Assembly (NCBI GenBank): GCA_016703425.1
Contig: JADJCA010000009.1
Coordinates: forward strand, 62,001 to 126,000
Length of the DNA stretch: 64,000 nucleotides
Reading direction: 5' to 3'
From: Myxococcales bacterium
GTDB taxonomy: Bacteria; Myxococcota_A; Polyangia; Polyangiales; Polyangiaceae
The notes beneath the pieces are model-generated. The model was not told the origin of the DNA. It ran no database searches and saw nothing but the letters and a program-made list of their open reading frames with translations. Numbering within the stretch: the stretch's first letter is position 1; the number at the start of each line of letters is the position of its first letter. Shown here one piece after another: positions 43,422 through 53,697 of this stretch. The position numbers and the translations under genes are program-made.

Positions 43422-43970
43422 CTATTCAGGCTGTCCGCGCTGATCCGCGTGACCGCTCGCGAAGGTCGGTGCCTCGAACGAACCGTCGACGGCCCGGTAC
43501 ACCGGAGGCTGGTACCCGCCGTCGCCGTAGAGGCGGTTGCCCATGAGGTTGTCGCAATGGAACGTGCCGCTGATGACGTCTCCGCGAGCAGGTGATGCTG
43601 GACCCTTGATCTCCGCGGCGCACTTCGTAGCCGGCACTCCCGGCTGGCGCTTGGGGATACCGAAGAGCACGCTCTCGACGTCGACGAACTGCACCGTGCC
43701 ATCGTCAGACGAAGTGAGGGTGTATGTGCCGGGGCCGTGGTACGCGCGGATCACGATCGCAGCGTAAGTCTCCTGACCCGCACCGCACGATACATTCAAC
43801 ATGGTTCCGATCAGCGCGGCGGACGTGACGCACCGCGGGTCGAACGAAGCGCCGCCGACCGCCGGCGTGATCGTCATGCGCCCCGGTGGAAGGTCGCCGC
43901 TCGAAGCGCTCGACGACGAGCCCGCGCAGCCCGCGAGCGCGAGTGCAACCACGAGAATCGGGAGGCTCAC
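43422..43970 (-). CDS. Hypothetical lipoprotein
   Basis: About 182 aa from GTG 43970 (in-frame ATGs at 44015 and 44057 would add a long non-signal N-terminus). The lipoprotein signal is LPILVVALALAGC. The mature part is beta-rich with several Cys (DPRCVTSA, VSCGAGQ, TKCAAE, FHCDN) and a repeated theme of GTYTLTSSDD and GTFHCDN strands. Family not recognised. The 334 bp between 43971 and 44304 carry no further gene I can support. Confidence 0.65.
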   Translation of the reverse strand: MSLPILVVALALAGCAGSSSSASSGDLPPGRMTITPAVGGASFDPRCVTSAALIGTMLNVSCGAGQETYAAIVIRAYHGPGTYTLTSSDDGTVQFVDVESVLFGIPKRQPGVPATKCAAEIKGPASPARGDVISGTFHCDNLMGNRLYGDGGYQPPVYRAVDGSFEAPTFASGHADQRGQPE

Positions 43971-44304
43971 ACGGCCCGTCAGCGCGTGCTCGTCCGCGTC
44001 CTCTTGCACGCACATCCATGCGGCGGGCACGTCTCCGCCGACCTTCCGATCGATCATGCGGAAGGGGTAGCAGCGGCGCGAGCGCGGCCCACGGAACTAT
44101 TTCTGATGCCGCGCCGACCCAGTTGAGCCGGTACTCGGTGCCGTTGGTGCCGCCGACGTGGACCAGATCGGCGCGGCCCATGAAGTCGCCTCACTTCGGG
44201 TCCGGCTTCCAGTCCCGTTGGAACCCATGGAGCCTAAGCGATAGGTTCGCAATCGAGGGTTACGTCCACTTCTCTTCCGTCGCGGGTCTCCTCTTTGGAA
44301 CGCC

Positions 44305-44888
44305 TTGTCTCCCAAGGCCACGAAGGCTTTCGCGAAAGGTGCGCTCGGCATCGCCGGACTCTACGAGCTCTTCCGCATGTTCCCCGACGACCCGCTTTTG
44401 GGATTCTTGGGCAAGTTGCTGGACGGGACGGGTCCCGTCGCGGGCATGGTGACGAAGAAGGTCGAAGACGCGGGCGCGGGCCCTGGCCGCGTGGCCGACT
44501 ACTGCGGAATGATCACCGACTTCGTCACGCGCTTCCTACCCGTCGTCGGCTGGGGCTCAACGGCTACGACGCGCTCCGCGTCGTGGGAAACGCGTTCCGG
44601 ATGTTGCTCGACGCCACCGTGGGTCCGAAGCCACCGATGCTCGAGCTCCTCCGTGGGACGTTGCGACGCGGCGAGTTCAGTCAGCTGAGTCTAGGCGCCC
44701 TCGAAGAGGTCGTGCGTCTCGACGAGGCCCTCGCGCGCGGCGACAGGGAGGCAGCGCAGCGATCGCTCGAGCGCCTCGAGAAGGGCGAGGTGCGCGACGT
44801 CCAGGGCGAGCTCTTGGAGCAGGTGCGGCGTGGCGACATCACGCGCGCCGAAGCCGAGGCGCGTGCTAACTACGGAGGCAGTAGGTAG
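44305..44888 (+). CDS. Hypothetical helical protein, frameshifted
   Basis: About 194 aa after correction, from TTG 44305. The first part (ATKAFAKGALGIAGLYELFR ... VADYCGMITDFVTRFLPVV) continues, after adding one G to the run at 44552-44555, as LNGYDALRVVGNAFRML and a charged helical end (DRGDREAAQRSLERLEKGE-like). No signal peptide; mostly amphipathic helix. I do not recognise the family. Confidence 0.55.
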
Positions 44889-44956
44889 TAGAGGGCGGCG
44901 GCGCAATTTGCGCGAGGTCGGCTGGCCCCCACCTGCGCGCATGCCATAGGTCGCGC

Positions 44957-45733
44957 GTGCCAAGTCCCGCCCGCGCCGATGTTTGGCTCCTCTTTTCGTT
45001 GCTCGTTGCGTGTGGTGGACGCTCACGCCTCGGAGAGCTCGACGACCCCGCAGGCAGCACGTCGCCGGGGCCCGCGAGCGCGACAGGTGCGGAAGACGTG
45101 AAGACGACCGCGCCCACGGCGGCATCCGCGAGCGCGGCCCCGCCCGCCCCATCGCCGCCGCCGCAGGTGTGTCGCGACGGAGCCCGCGAGCGCGTCGACC
45201 AGGCCAACGTGACCAAGCAGAACAGCGTCCGATTCTGGGGCTCGCCCTTCGAGTCCGGGCCCGGCGGCTTCGGGCAGACCTTTCGCCCAACGCAAGACGG
45301 AGCGCTGACGGCCATCGAGATAGCGATCTATCGATGCGGGGACGAGGCCGACGGACGCTTGCGCCTTCAGGTGTTCGAAGGGCGCGGGGTCGACGGGCCA
45401 CGGCTGGCGACCAGCGAGCTCCGCGCCCCTGCCGCTACCGATTGCGAGATCACCGTCTATCTCCCCTTGCTTCACCCCAGCCAGCGGGGGCCTTCGACCT
45501 TCGACCTGACGGCCTCGTGCGCTGCCGTGAGGGCCGAACACGACTACACGTTCATCGTCGAACGGGTCGATGACACGCACTTCCTCACCGGAGGGACCGG
45601 CCCAACGGGAATCGGCGCGCTGTACGACTCCTACCCGCGCGGCGCCGCGCTCAGCTACTTCGACGGATTCTGGAACATCAACGCGAGCAACATCGGGGGC
45701 GACGAAACCTTCAAGATTTACGTGCAGCCATGA
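44957..45733 (+). CDS. Lipoprotein of a tandem paralogous pair (first)
   Basis: 258 aa. Lipoprotein signal (LLFSLLVAC), a Ser/Pro/Ala linker, then a beta-sandwich-like domain of about 165 residues (GGFGQTFRPTQDGALTAIEI ... RLRLQVFEGRG ... FDLTASCAAV). The pattern QTF-x(6-7)-G-x-LTAIE recurs in the next gene, so the two arose by duplication. The stop overlaps the next start (ATGA at 45730). Likely a surface-binding module; ligand unknown. Confidence 0.75.
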   Translation: MPSPARADVWLLFSLLVACGGRSRLGELDDPAGSTSPGPASATGAEDVKTTAPTAASASAAPPAPSPPPQVCRDGARERVDQANVTKQNSVRFWGSPFESGPGGFGQTFRPTQDGALTAIEIAIYRCGDEADGRLRLQVFEGRGVDGPRLATSELRAPAATDCEITVYLPLLHPSQRGPSTFDLTASCAAVRAEHDYTFIVERVDDTHFLTGGTGPTGIGALYDSYPRGAALSYFDGFWNINASNIGGDETFKIYVQP

Positions 45734-46500
45734 GCCGACTCATCATCACTACCGTCGTTGTGGCAAGTACGCTGGCCGCCTGCGCGGGCGCCGTCGACGG
45801 GGGCGGGGGCGGGGGCGGGGGCGGGGGCGAGGACGGTCCCTCAGCCAAGCCTGGCGTGACACCTGAGGCGCCACCCAACGTAACCGGCAGCTCCGCGGCC
45901 CCATCGGACGCTGGCGTCGATGTGCAGCAGCGTGCCGTCGATGCTTCCGTCGACGGTCCGAGGACGCGAACGTGGCCAGCGACCGACAGCGGCTACGAGC
46001 AGGCGATCACCCCGCCGGTGTGCTCGCCCGGGGTGAGCGTCTTGGACCAGTCGACATCCGGCGCCGTGAGCGCGGCGACCCGGGGCGCAAAACAAACCTT
46101 CGTCGCAGGCGCCTCGGGGTACCTCACGGCCATCGAAGTTTCGGCGCGTCGCTGCCATGCGGCCCCCGGCGACCGGCTTGGACTCAACGTGTGGCAGGGC
46201 ACGAACGTCGTGGCGACGGGCGCTGTGGCCTTCTTGCCAATGGACTGCACCGCTGTACCCGACCTCGGCAACCAAGCGGGCGTGCTGTTCGACCTAAGGA
46301 GCGACTGCATGCACGTGAAGGCCGGTGAGACGTACGCCTTGGAGCTGTGGACGCCCAATCCACTCTCGCCGCAGGCCGAGCCTCGATTCTTGTTCGGTAC
46401 GCACCAGACCGAAGGATACGCGGCGGGTCGAGCGTCAACCTACGTCTCTCAAGACGCGGGCTTCGCGGATCTCGCGTTTCGAACCTACGTCGCGCCGTGA
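45730..46500 (+). CDS. Lipoprotein of a tandem paralogous pair (second), with poly-Gly linker
   Basis: 256 aa. Lipoprotein signal (IITTVVVASTLAAC), a Gly run encoded by GGGGGC repeats, an Asp/Val-rich linker and a beta domain (AKQTFVAGASGYLTAIEVSA ... RLGLNVWQGTN ... FDLRSDCMHV) paralogous to the protein just upstream. It has four Cys at positions partly shared with its neighbour. Confidence 0.75.
   Translation: MSRLIITTVVVASTLAACAGAVDGGGGGGGGGGEDGPSAKPGVTPEAPPNVTGSSAAPSDAGVDVQQRAVDASVDGPRTRTWPATDSGYEQAITPPVCSPGVSVLDQSTSGAVSAATRGAKQTFVAGASGYLTAIEVSARRCHAAPGDRLGLNVWQGTNVVATGAVAFLPMDCTAVPDLGNQAGVLFDLRSDCMHVKAGETYALELWTPNPLSPQAEPRFLFGTHQTEGYAAGRASTYVSQDAGFADLAFRTYVAP
45799..45828. repeat. GGGGGC hexanucleotide repeat (five copies)
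   Basis: Perfect 6-bp repeats just after the lipobox of the lipoprotein at 45730, encoding poly-Gly. Copy-number change would alter linker length only. Confidence 0.9.
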
Positions 46501-46819
46501 GGGCTCGCGAGCTGGGGCCCGGCGTGACGCCGTGGTCGCCACTCAAGAGCGGCGCGCTCGCTCTCTGGCAAGTACACTACACTCGCGACAAGCACGGCAG
46601 GCACGAGGCAGCTCGCGGCCCCTGGGCCACGAGCGCACTGGGCGACAAGGCCTAGATCCGACCGACATTGAGCTCAATCCGCCCGCCACTGGGCTGCGGT
46701 GGCCCACCGACTGATCTCGACTCGTTCTCGGGCTGCTCAACTGGAGATCGTCGACCGACCGGCGGATCGAATTCGCGGCCGAACTCGTCGCGGCGCGGCC
46801 TTTGCTCCCCCGTTGCCGC
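46501..46819. other. Gene-free stretch
   Basis: 319 bp between the tandem lipoproteins and the next lipoprotein. No frame here has a believable start or signal peptide, and I see no RNA fold or terminator. Confidence 0.5.
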
Positions 46820-47521
46820 ATGAACCGCCACTCCCTTCCTTTGGTCGCACTCTTCCTCTCAACCCTTGCCGCCTGCTCCTCGGCGCCCGGCGAATCCGGA
46901 ACCGACGAAGGCGCCGTCCAGCTTAGCGAGGCGCCCGCGGCCACGCGTCCGGAGGTCGTTCAGCCCATCCGCGAAGGCGTCCGCTCCGAGCTCGAGCGTA
47001 TCGCGCGCGTAGAGACCCCCGAGTCTCCGCAAGGCGTTTGCGGAAACGTTCGTGTCGTGACGCTCGGTCCTCCCAGTGATGTCCCCGAAGCCGAGGGCCT
47101 GCAGCCCTACGTTCTCCGCGACGGCAAGGCGCACGAGCTCATGGTTCGCATCGAAGTGCTGCCGAAGTGCAAGAGCGCGACGATGCTCGACTTGTCCGAC
47201 GATGACTTCGACCTCACCCAGCCGCACGACGAATGCACGAGCGCCCTTTGCAAGGAGCTCCTCACGCTCGAGAAGTCATTCTTCGTGGACGTCGGGCAGG
47301 ACTCCTTCGCGCGCGTCATCGACACCGTCGCCACGTTGGAGCACTTCTACGTGAACCCGTCCAACCTTGAGGGCAAGAGCGCGCTGTTCGCCATCCCCAA
47401 GAAGGGGCTCGGCGCCATCACGGAGGCGAGAGCCATTCCTCAAGGCGTCCGCATCACCGGCGCGAAGGGCAGCCTCGACGTGACCGTCGCGGGCGCTCAG
47501 GCGACGGTCGTGCGTCGCTAA
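46820..47521 (+). CDS. Hypothetical lipoprotein
   Basis: 233 aa from ATG 46820. Lipoprotein signal (LPLVALFLSTLAAC), an acidic linker, then a domain with three Cys (PKCKSATM, DECTSALCKEL) and beta strands near the end (ARAIPQGVRITGAKG, SLDVTVAGAQATVV). Family not recognised. It lies 220 bp upstream of the ECF-sigma operon and is probably separate. Confidence 0.65.
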   Translation: MNRHSLPLVALFLSTLAACSSAPGESGTDEGAVQLSEAPAATRPEVVQPIREGVRSELERIARVETPESPQGVCGNVRVVTLGPPSDVPEAEGLQPYVLRDGKAHELMVRIEVLPKCKSATMLDLSDDDFDLTQPHDECTSALCKELLTLEKSFFVDVGQDSFARVIDTVATLEHFYVNPSNLEGKSALFAIPKKGLGAITEARAIPQGVRITGAKGSLDVTVAGAQATVVRR

Positions 47522-47741
47522 GCAAGGACGGGGCCGTGGCTGGCTCCCCGAGGTCGGCTGGCGCTCCCACAACACGGGCGACGTCGTCGGCTAAGAGAGG
47601 GCGCTCGGCGGCAGGCCAGGCGACCGCGGCGGTCACGGCGTTGCCCGGATGGGACTGTCGCCATGGTGCCTCCCCTGGGACGCACTTCTCGCCACCAATC
47701 GGCTGGGAGCGGCGCGGGGCCTCGGCTATGCCGAACGAACG

Positions 47742-48812
<1,071 letters not shown>

Positions 48813-48846
48813 CGAGGTCGATCTCGACGTTTCATAAACTGGGCTC

Positions 48847-49440
48847 TTGAGAGACACTCCTCTCGACGAGGAGGTTTTCGCTCCTCCGGTGGCCGCCTTG
48901 GAGCTCTCTCATGAACCCAAACCGCTCGACGTCGCCGGGCTCGTGCGTGAGCACGGGGCTGTTGTTTGGCGAACGCTCCGGCGGTTGGGCGTGCCCGCCG
49001 CCGACGTCGACGATCTCTGCCAGGAGGTCTTCCTCGTGGCTTATCGCAAGGCCGGTACCTTCGAGGGGCGTTCCTCGGTGCGCACCTGGCTCTACGGCAT
49101 TGCGCTCCGCCTGGCGGCCAACCATCGGAGAAAACAGCGCCCCGAAACCGACGACGCGGCGATGCTCGAGGTGGCCGGCGGCGGTGATCCGGAGGGTGAG
49201 CTCCAACGCAAGGAAGCGCGCGCGCTGCTCGAACGCGCGCTCGCAGCGCTCGACGAGGACAAACGAGCCGCCTTCGTGCTCTTCGAGCTTGAGGAGCTCC
49301 CGATGACGGAGGTTGCGGCGCTCATTGGTTGCCCGCTCCAGACCGCCTACTCGAGGTTGTACGCGGCGCGCGCGGCCGTCGAACGTGCGCTGCGGAACGG
49401 CGAGCGACCAACGCTTCGACATCCAGGGGGTAGCTCGTGA
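48847..49440 (+). CDS. ECF-type RNA polymerase sigma factor
   Basis: 197 aa from TTG 48847. Region 2 (LVREHGAVVWRTLRRLGVPA, DVDDLCQEVFLVAYRKAGTF, SSVRTWLYGIALRLAANHRR) and region 4 (ALDEDKRAAFVLFELEELPM, TEVAALIGCPLQTAYSRLYA) are both complete. Directs RNA polymerase to its own regulon. The stop overlaps the start of the next gene (GTGA), as is usual for a sigma/anti-sigma pair. Confidence 0.95.
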   Translation: MRDTPLDEEVFAPPVAALELSHEPKPLDVAGLVREHGAVVWRTLRRLGVPAADVDDLCQEVFLVAYRKAGTFEGRSSVRTWLYGIALRLAANHRRKQRPETDDAAMLEVAGGGDPEGELQRKEARALLERALAALDEDKRAAFVLFELEELPMTEVAALIGCPLQTAYSRLYAARAAVERALRNGERPTLRHPGGSS

Positions 49441-50228
49441 ACGAGCCGAAGCGTCTCTTCGAGTCGGCGGAGCCAGCGTTGCGAGAAGCCCTCGCCGAGC
49501 TCAAAGCCGACGTGCCCTCAGCGGCGCACTTCGACGCGATGGCTGCGCGGGTGCTGTCGCTGACGGCACCGTCAGGCGGCGATGGCGGCGGCGATGGCGG
49601 TCGAGGCCAAGGAACGGGCGACGCCGCGACGGATGCGGGCGGGAGCGGTGGCGGCGCGACGGGGCTCGCCGGAGAGATCGCGCGGGGCGCCGCGCTGAAG
49701 TTGGGCCTGTCGACGAAGCTCGCTTTGACGGGCTTCGCCGTGGCCGTCGCCGTCTCGGGTGTGGCCTTCGTGCGCGACGAGGGGCCGGCGATGCGCCCTC
49801 CCCGTCCCGCGGTGTCGGTCACCGTGCAGGTCGCCGCCCCCGTCACTAGCGCACAACCCGATGCGTCACCGCTCACGAGCCCGGGGCTCGTCGTTTCCGC
49901 GGAGAGCGCCGCAACCGCGCCAGCAGCGCCCACGAAGCTCAACCCGTCGCAGGCACCCACGCGTGACCTGGCCGCGGAGACGGAGCTGCTCTCGCGCGCG
50001 CAAGGGCGGCTCGCCCGTGATCCGCAAGGCACCGTCGCGCTCTGCGCGGAGCACCGTCGCCGTTATCCCGACGGCGCGCTGCGCGAAGAGCGAGACGTGT
50101 TGGAGGTCGACGCGCTGATTCGCGCGGGCGACGTCGAGAAGGCGAGGCGCGCCGGGGCCCGCTTCTTACGTGCCCATCCCGACTCGAGTCACGCGCGCCG
50201 TGTTCGCGATCTTGTTGAGGCGCTGTAG
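49437..50228 (+). CDS. Probable anti-sigma factor: membrane protein with TPR-like tail
   Basis: 263 aa from GTG 49437. A short cytosolic N-terminal part with helices (ALREALAELKADVPSAAHFD), a Gly/Asp-rich linker, one membrane helix (LALTGFAVAVAVSGVAFV), a Pro/Ala linker and a helical repeat region (LLSRAQGRLARDPQGTVALC; DALIRAGDVEKARRAGARFL). The placement and 4-bp overlap with the ECF gene argue for an anti-sigma role. No zinc-binding His-x3-Cys-x2-Cys motif is present, so it would be an atypical one. Confidence 0.75.
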   Translation: MNEPKRLFESAEPALREALAELKADVPSAAHFDAMAARVLSLTAPSGGDGGGDGGRGQGTGDAATDAGGSGGGATGLAGEIARGAALKLGLSTKLALTGFAVAVAVSGVAFVRDEGPAMRPPRPAVSVTVQVAAPVTSAQPDASPLTSPGLVVSAESAATAPAAPTKLNPSQAPTRDLAAETELLSRAQGRLARDPQGTVALCAEHRRRYPDGALREERDVLEVDALIRAGDVEKARRAGARFLRAHPDSSHARRVRDLVEAL

Positions 50229-50326
50229 GGGCTATTTCGAACCAGGTACGTCCGCTAGCGCGACCGCCATTTCTTCTTCATAACTGCGAGGCTCGCCCGA
50301 CACCCACCGGGGAAAAGGAGCTTCTC

Positions 50327-51241
50327 ATGCCCATCTTCTCCCGTGCCACGTGGCTTCCACTCGCTCTGACCGTCGGCGCCTTGCACTGCAGCGGCAAGAC
50401 CTCGGAAGTCGGCGCGTTCGAACCCGGCCCTTCGCCGAGCGGCAGCGGTCAAGTCGGCGCAGCTCCCGGAGGCGGCGGAGCACCGCCCGCCGGCGCAGGG
50501 GCCGGCGCAGGGGCCGGCGATGACATCACCATTCACGTTGGCGCCACCGCCACGCCCTTCGCCCACAAGGATGGCCTGTCGGGCCTCACACCGCTGGACT
50601 CACGCTTGGGCATCGTGTCGCTCACGCTCCTTCGCTCGGCAAGCGACCCGTCGCCTTGGGTGGTCTTCGACCGCGGCGTCGACTACGTGGAGGCAGGCCT
50701 CAACGACGGCGACGACACGGAGGTCGGCCGCGTCGCCCGCTCCCTGCTCGTGAACGATACGTTCACGCTCGCGAAGGTGGGCGTCACGCACGTGCGCTAC
50801 CGCGTCCCTTCGACGATGCACTTGGCGATCTCCAACAACGGCGTCCCCGTCACCGGGACCTTCGACAACGTCCAGGCGCTTGCCGACGGAGTGACCCTCG
50901 GCAACGGCGTCCGCGCGAGCGGCTGGTATCGATACTCGTTCGTCGCTCAGTCCTACGCGGTGCCAGTGGAGGGGGCGAACGCGCCCTTGCCAACGAGCGC
51001 CTCCGCCGGCCCGTTCACGCTGAGCCTTGACGCGGGCAAGGCCTCGTACACCTTCCCCGTGAACCTAAAGGCTTCCGGCGACGCGACGCGGGTCAGCATC
51101 GTCGTCAACGTCCACGACCAGTTCCGCTGGCAAGACCAACCGACCACCGGCTTTACGGCAGGCGTCTTCGACTCGACACCTTCGAGCTACGAGCCGGTGA
51201 GGAAGTTTGGAGCGAACGCCTTCGCGCTGGCGATTGAGTAG
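50327..51241 (+). CDS. Hypothetical lipoprotein
   Basis: 304 aa from ATG 50327, preceded by a strong AAAAGGAG site. Lipoprotein signal (LALTVGALHC), a Gly/Ala/Pro linker partly built from 12-bp repeats (50497-50520), then a beta-rich body (ITIHVGATATPFAHKDGL; STMHLAISNNGVPVTGTFD; ATRVSIVVNVHDQFRWQD). The body looks like one or two beta-sandwiches. Family not recognised. Confidence 0.7.
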   Translation: MPIFSRATWLPLALTVGALHCSGKTSEVGAFEPGPSPSGSGQVGAAPGGGGAPPAGAGAGAGAGDDITIHVGATATPFAHKDGLSGLTPLDSRLGIVSLTLLRSASDPSPWVVFDRGVDYVEAGLNDGDDTEVGRVARSLLVNDTFTLAKVGVTHVRYRVPSTMHLAISNNGVPVTGTFDNVQALADGVTLGNGVRASGWYRYSFVAQSYAVPVEGANAPLPTSASAGPFTLSLDAGKASYTFPVNLKASGDATRVSIVVNVHDQFRWQDQPTTGFTAGVFDSTPSSYEPVRKFGANAFALAIE

Positions 51242-51385
51242 GGGGCACATCGATCGTGGCTTCTTGCGACACGTCGGCGGCATCCCAGTCTCGGATGCGC
51301 TCGCGTTGTCGCGCCTACGTCGCGCCTGAAGAGGCGCGCGTGCGCAGGGCCAACGTTCCCTGAATCGGGCGTGCGCCCTAAACGC

Positions 51386-52198
51386 TCAGCGCGGCGCGCA
51401 GAACATCTCGGTGCACGCGAAGTGGCCACCATTGCAGGTGCAGGTGTTGCAACCGTCGAGCGACATCGTCTCGCCTTCGGTGCAGCCTTGCGCTCGGGGC
51501 CGCTGGGGCCGCGGAGCGCAAGCGAGCTCGGTGCAACCGCCCCATTGACCGCCGTTGCACGCGCACGTGTTGCAGCCGTCGCCGGCGGGGCGCGTCTGCC
51601 CTTCCGTGCAGACCGAGCCACGCCCGCCCGGCCGGCGCGGCGGTCCGCAGAAGAGCTCGGTGCAAGCCCAACGACCGCCGCTGCACGAGCACGTGTTGCA
51701 GCCGTCGACGTCGGGCCGGGTGTCGCCGCTGCGGCATGCACGAACGCGCGGCTGGGAGACCTCGCACTCGACGGCGAAGGTATGGTCGCGAACCGTCGCG
51801 AAGCCGATGTACCGCGGGTCCGAGTTCTGCGTCTTCCCCGCCTTGAGCAGGACGTTTCGCTTGGCCGACGCGCGCAGCGTGCGATCGGTGTGCACGAACG
51901 ACGGCGTCGTTTCGAGCAAGGGCTCCATCGCGTCACCGTCCGTGGTCTTGCGATCGACCTTCAGTTCGACGGAGTCGTCCTGCAGCGCCGTGAAGGTGAT
52001 CTTCTGGACGCGGTAGAGGTCGCCACGGTCGTCCACGTCGGCTTCGCGCGCCTCGACGGGCGTGCACACGACTTTCTGTCCGCTGGCGAGAGCGCCTTCG
52101 CCCAACGCGGTCGAGTCATCGGCGGAGCTGCCCGCGGAACAGGCAGCGGTGAGAGCCGCAAGGGCGGCGACGGATGCGAGAGCGAAGGTGTGGTTCAT
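51386..52198 (-). CDS. Lipoprotein with three pacifastin-like protease inhibitor domains
   Basis: 270 aa from ATG 52198. Lipoprotein signal (ASVAALAALTAAC) and an N-terminal beta domain of about 140 residues. Then come three Cys-rich repeats: CNTCSCSGGRWACTELFC, CNTCACNGGQWGGCTELAC and CNTCTCNGGHFACTEMFC, each with another Cys about 11 residues ahead. They fit the pacifastin signature C-x(9-12)-C-N-x-C-x-C-x(2-3)-G-x(3-6)-C-T-x3-C almost exactly. Pacifastins, known best from arthropods, block serine proteases with a disulfide-locked loop. Here three are in a row on a surface lipoprotein. It is inferred that they inhibit secreted proteases. Confidence 0.85.
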   Translation of the reverse strand: MNHTFALASVAALAALTAACSAGSSADDSTALGEGALASGQKVVCTPVEAREADVDDRGDLYRVQKITFTALQDDSVELKVDRKTTDGDAMEPLLETTPSFVHTDRTLRASAKRNVLLKAGKTQNSDPRYIGFATVRDHTFAVECEVSQPRVRACRSGDTRPDVDGCNTCSCSGGRWACTELFCGPPRRPGGRGSVCTEGQTRPAGDGCNTCACNGGQWGGCTELACAPRPQRPRAQGCTEGETMSLDGCNTCTCNGGHFACTEMFCAPR

Positions 52199-52390
52199 GG
52201 GAATGCCCCGCGCTACGCACGTCGTGTGCCATCGATCATCCAGCGTTGCGCCTACGCGGGTTCGCGCACTTGCCCGCGGGTGTTTCCGTCCCGACACACA
52301 CATCGCGGCGACATGGGTGGGTCGACGTTCCATCAAGCCATTTGCGCCTTACGGAAAACGCCCACGACAACGCTTGCCGCGGCGTGCGCT

Positions 52391-53584
52391 TCAGGGGCAG
52401 TCCAACGGGGCTCCGTCGCATAGGTTGGCGAGCTGCCGGGGGATCCCGGTCTGGACTGAGAACCCTTGGAACGGCGTCGCCCAAACGGGGAGCGCATAGG
52501 AGAGCGCCTCGCAGGGTGACGTGGTGGTTTCCGCGGGCGGAGCGCCCACTGGCGGCAGGTCCAAGGCGTTGCAGACGACCGCTCGTGTGACGTCCCACGA
52601 TGGCCTCTGGCAGGACGGCGGATCAAGCGGCGGACCGAACTCGCCGACCACGGCAAATACGCTTCTTGGCGCGGCGCGCCCCGCCACCACGCCGAGCATC
52701 TCGAGCCCCGCGTCGGTGGGGACGAGCGTCGCGGAGAGGACGAGCCCCTCGGAGTCGACGAAGCGCGAAACGAAAGGGAGCGGGAGAGCAAACGGACGGT
52801 CGACAACAAGACGACGGCCCTTGACGTAGCCTCGCGCGACGCGCTGAGGAATGTTGCCTACGAGCTCACGGGAGTCACCGGAGAAGAGATCGCAGCCGTT
52901 GAACAAGGGCGCGTACCGCGGCGCGCCATCGGGTGCCGTGGCCGCTGCGTCCTGGCCTGCGTCGGAACAGGCGTTCGGCTCGACGACGCCAGCGGCTCGT
53001 AAGACCGCGAAGCCCACGTCCGAGTCGTCCTCTTCGCCGTTGTAGTTGTTGAGGACAAAGAGGAGGCCGTCGAGTCCCCTGCCGAGGTTGCTCTGGTAGA
53101 TGGTGGCGGCACTGACGTCCGCGCCGAAGAGGCGCGCAACCTTCACGAGCTGGTTGTCGGTGCCGTTCGGCTCGTCGCAGTAGTCCTTCGCCGCGAGACG
53201 CGGCTTGCACCGGAGCGGGGCCGCGTCTTGACACGTCGTCAAGCAATCCAAATCGAAGCCACCGGACCACGCGGCGTCGATGGCCGCATCAGCGCCCCCA
53301 TCGAGGTTCGGCAGCGAGGCGCGGAAGACGAAGTAGTGGCGCCCTTCCACCCCCACCGGAGTCTGCGGGGGCTGCTCCGGTAGCGGGGTTCCACACGTCG
53401 CGACGGTTGGTACGGGTCCCGCGTCTTCCACCACCACCACGGCGGGGCCGTCGTCGAGCGAACCGTCCGGCTCAGGAGCGCCCCCCAAGGCGGCGCCTTC
53501 GAGGCGAACGACGAGCTGGCAAGCCGCGAGGCAGGCGCTGCCAGACAGCGCCGCGCCGAGAGCAATGCGACTCAAGGATCTCAA
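52391..53584 (-). CDS. Hypothetical lipoprotein
   Basis: About 397 aa; TTG 53584 or 53575 gives the lipoprotein signal (SRIALGAALSGSACLAAC), while ATG 53704 would add 40 unlikely residues and run into the DUF3626 gene. The mature part has a Pro/Asp linker and a large domain with many Cys (FDLDCLTTCQDAAPLRCKP; VEPNACSD; FNGCDLF). A motif YNGEEDDSDVGFAVL is typical of a family seen in myxobacterial lipoproteins. Function unknown. Confidence 0.7.
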   Translation of the reverse strand: MRSLSRIALGAALSGSACLAACQLVVRLEGAALGGAPEPDGSLDDGPAVVVVEDAGPVPTVATCGTPLPEQPPQTPVGVEGRHYFVFRASLPNLDGGADAAIDAAWSGGFDLDCLTTCQDAAPLRCKPRLAAKDYCDEPNGTDNQLVKVARLFGADVSAATIYQSNLGRGLDGLLFVLNNYNGEEDDSDVGFAVLRAAGVVEPNACSDAGQDAAATAPDGAPRYAPLFNGCDLFSGDSRELVGNIPQRVARGYVKGRRLVVDRPFALPLPFVSRFVDSEGLVLSATLVPTDAGLEMLGVVAGRAAPRSVFAVVGEFGPPLDPPSCQRPSWDVTRAVVCNALDLPPVGAPPAETTTSPCEALSYALPVWATPFQGFSVQTGIPRQLANLCDGAPLDCP

Positions 53585-53697
53585 GCGGCCCTGATCTATA
53601 TCACAGCGCGCGGGCGCTCCCGCGCGCCTGAGCCTTGGCTTCGACGGCGAACCAGCGGCAGTAGACTCCGGGGGCAAGGCGCGCGAAAACCACGCCC

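Noticed and set aside
43063..43443. Plus-strand frame of 126 codons between the FHA regulator and the lipoprotein at 43422
   Set aside because: No signal, no motif, and it overlaps the better MYXO-CTERM-like frame; kept as non-coding.
44058..44304. Minus-strand fragment (GGTNGTEYRLNWVG) as a lost gene
   Set aside because: Too short, out of frame with the neighbouring lipoprotein and with no start or domain; could be chance.
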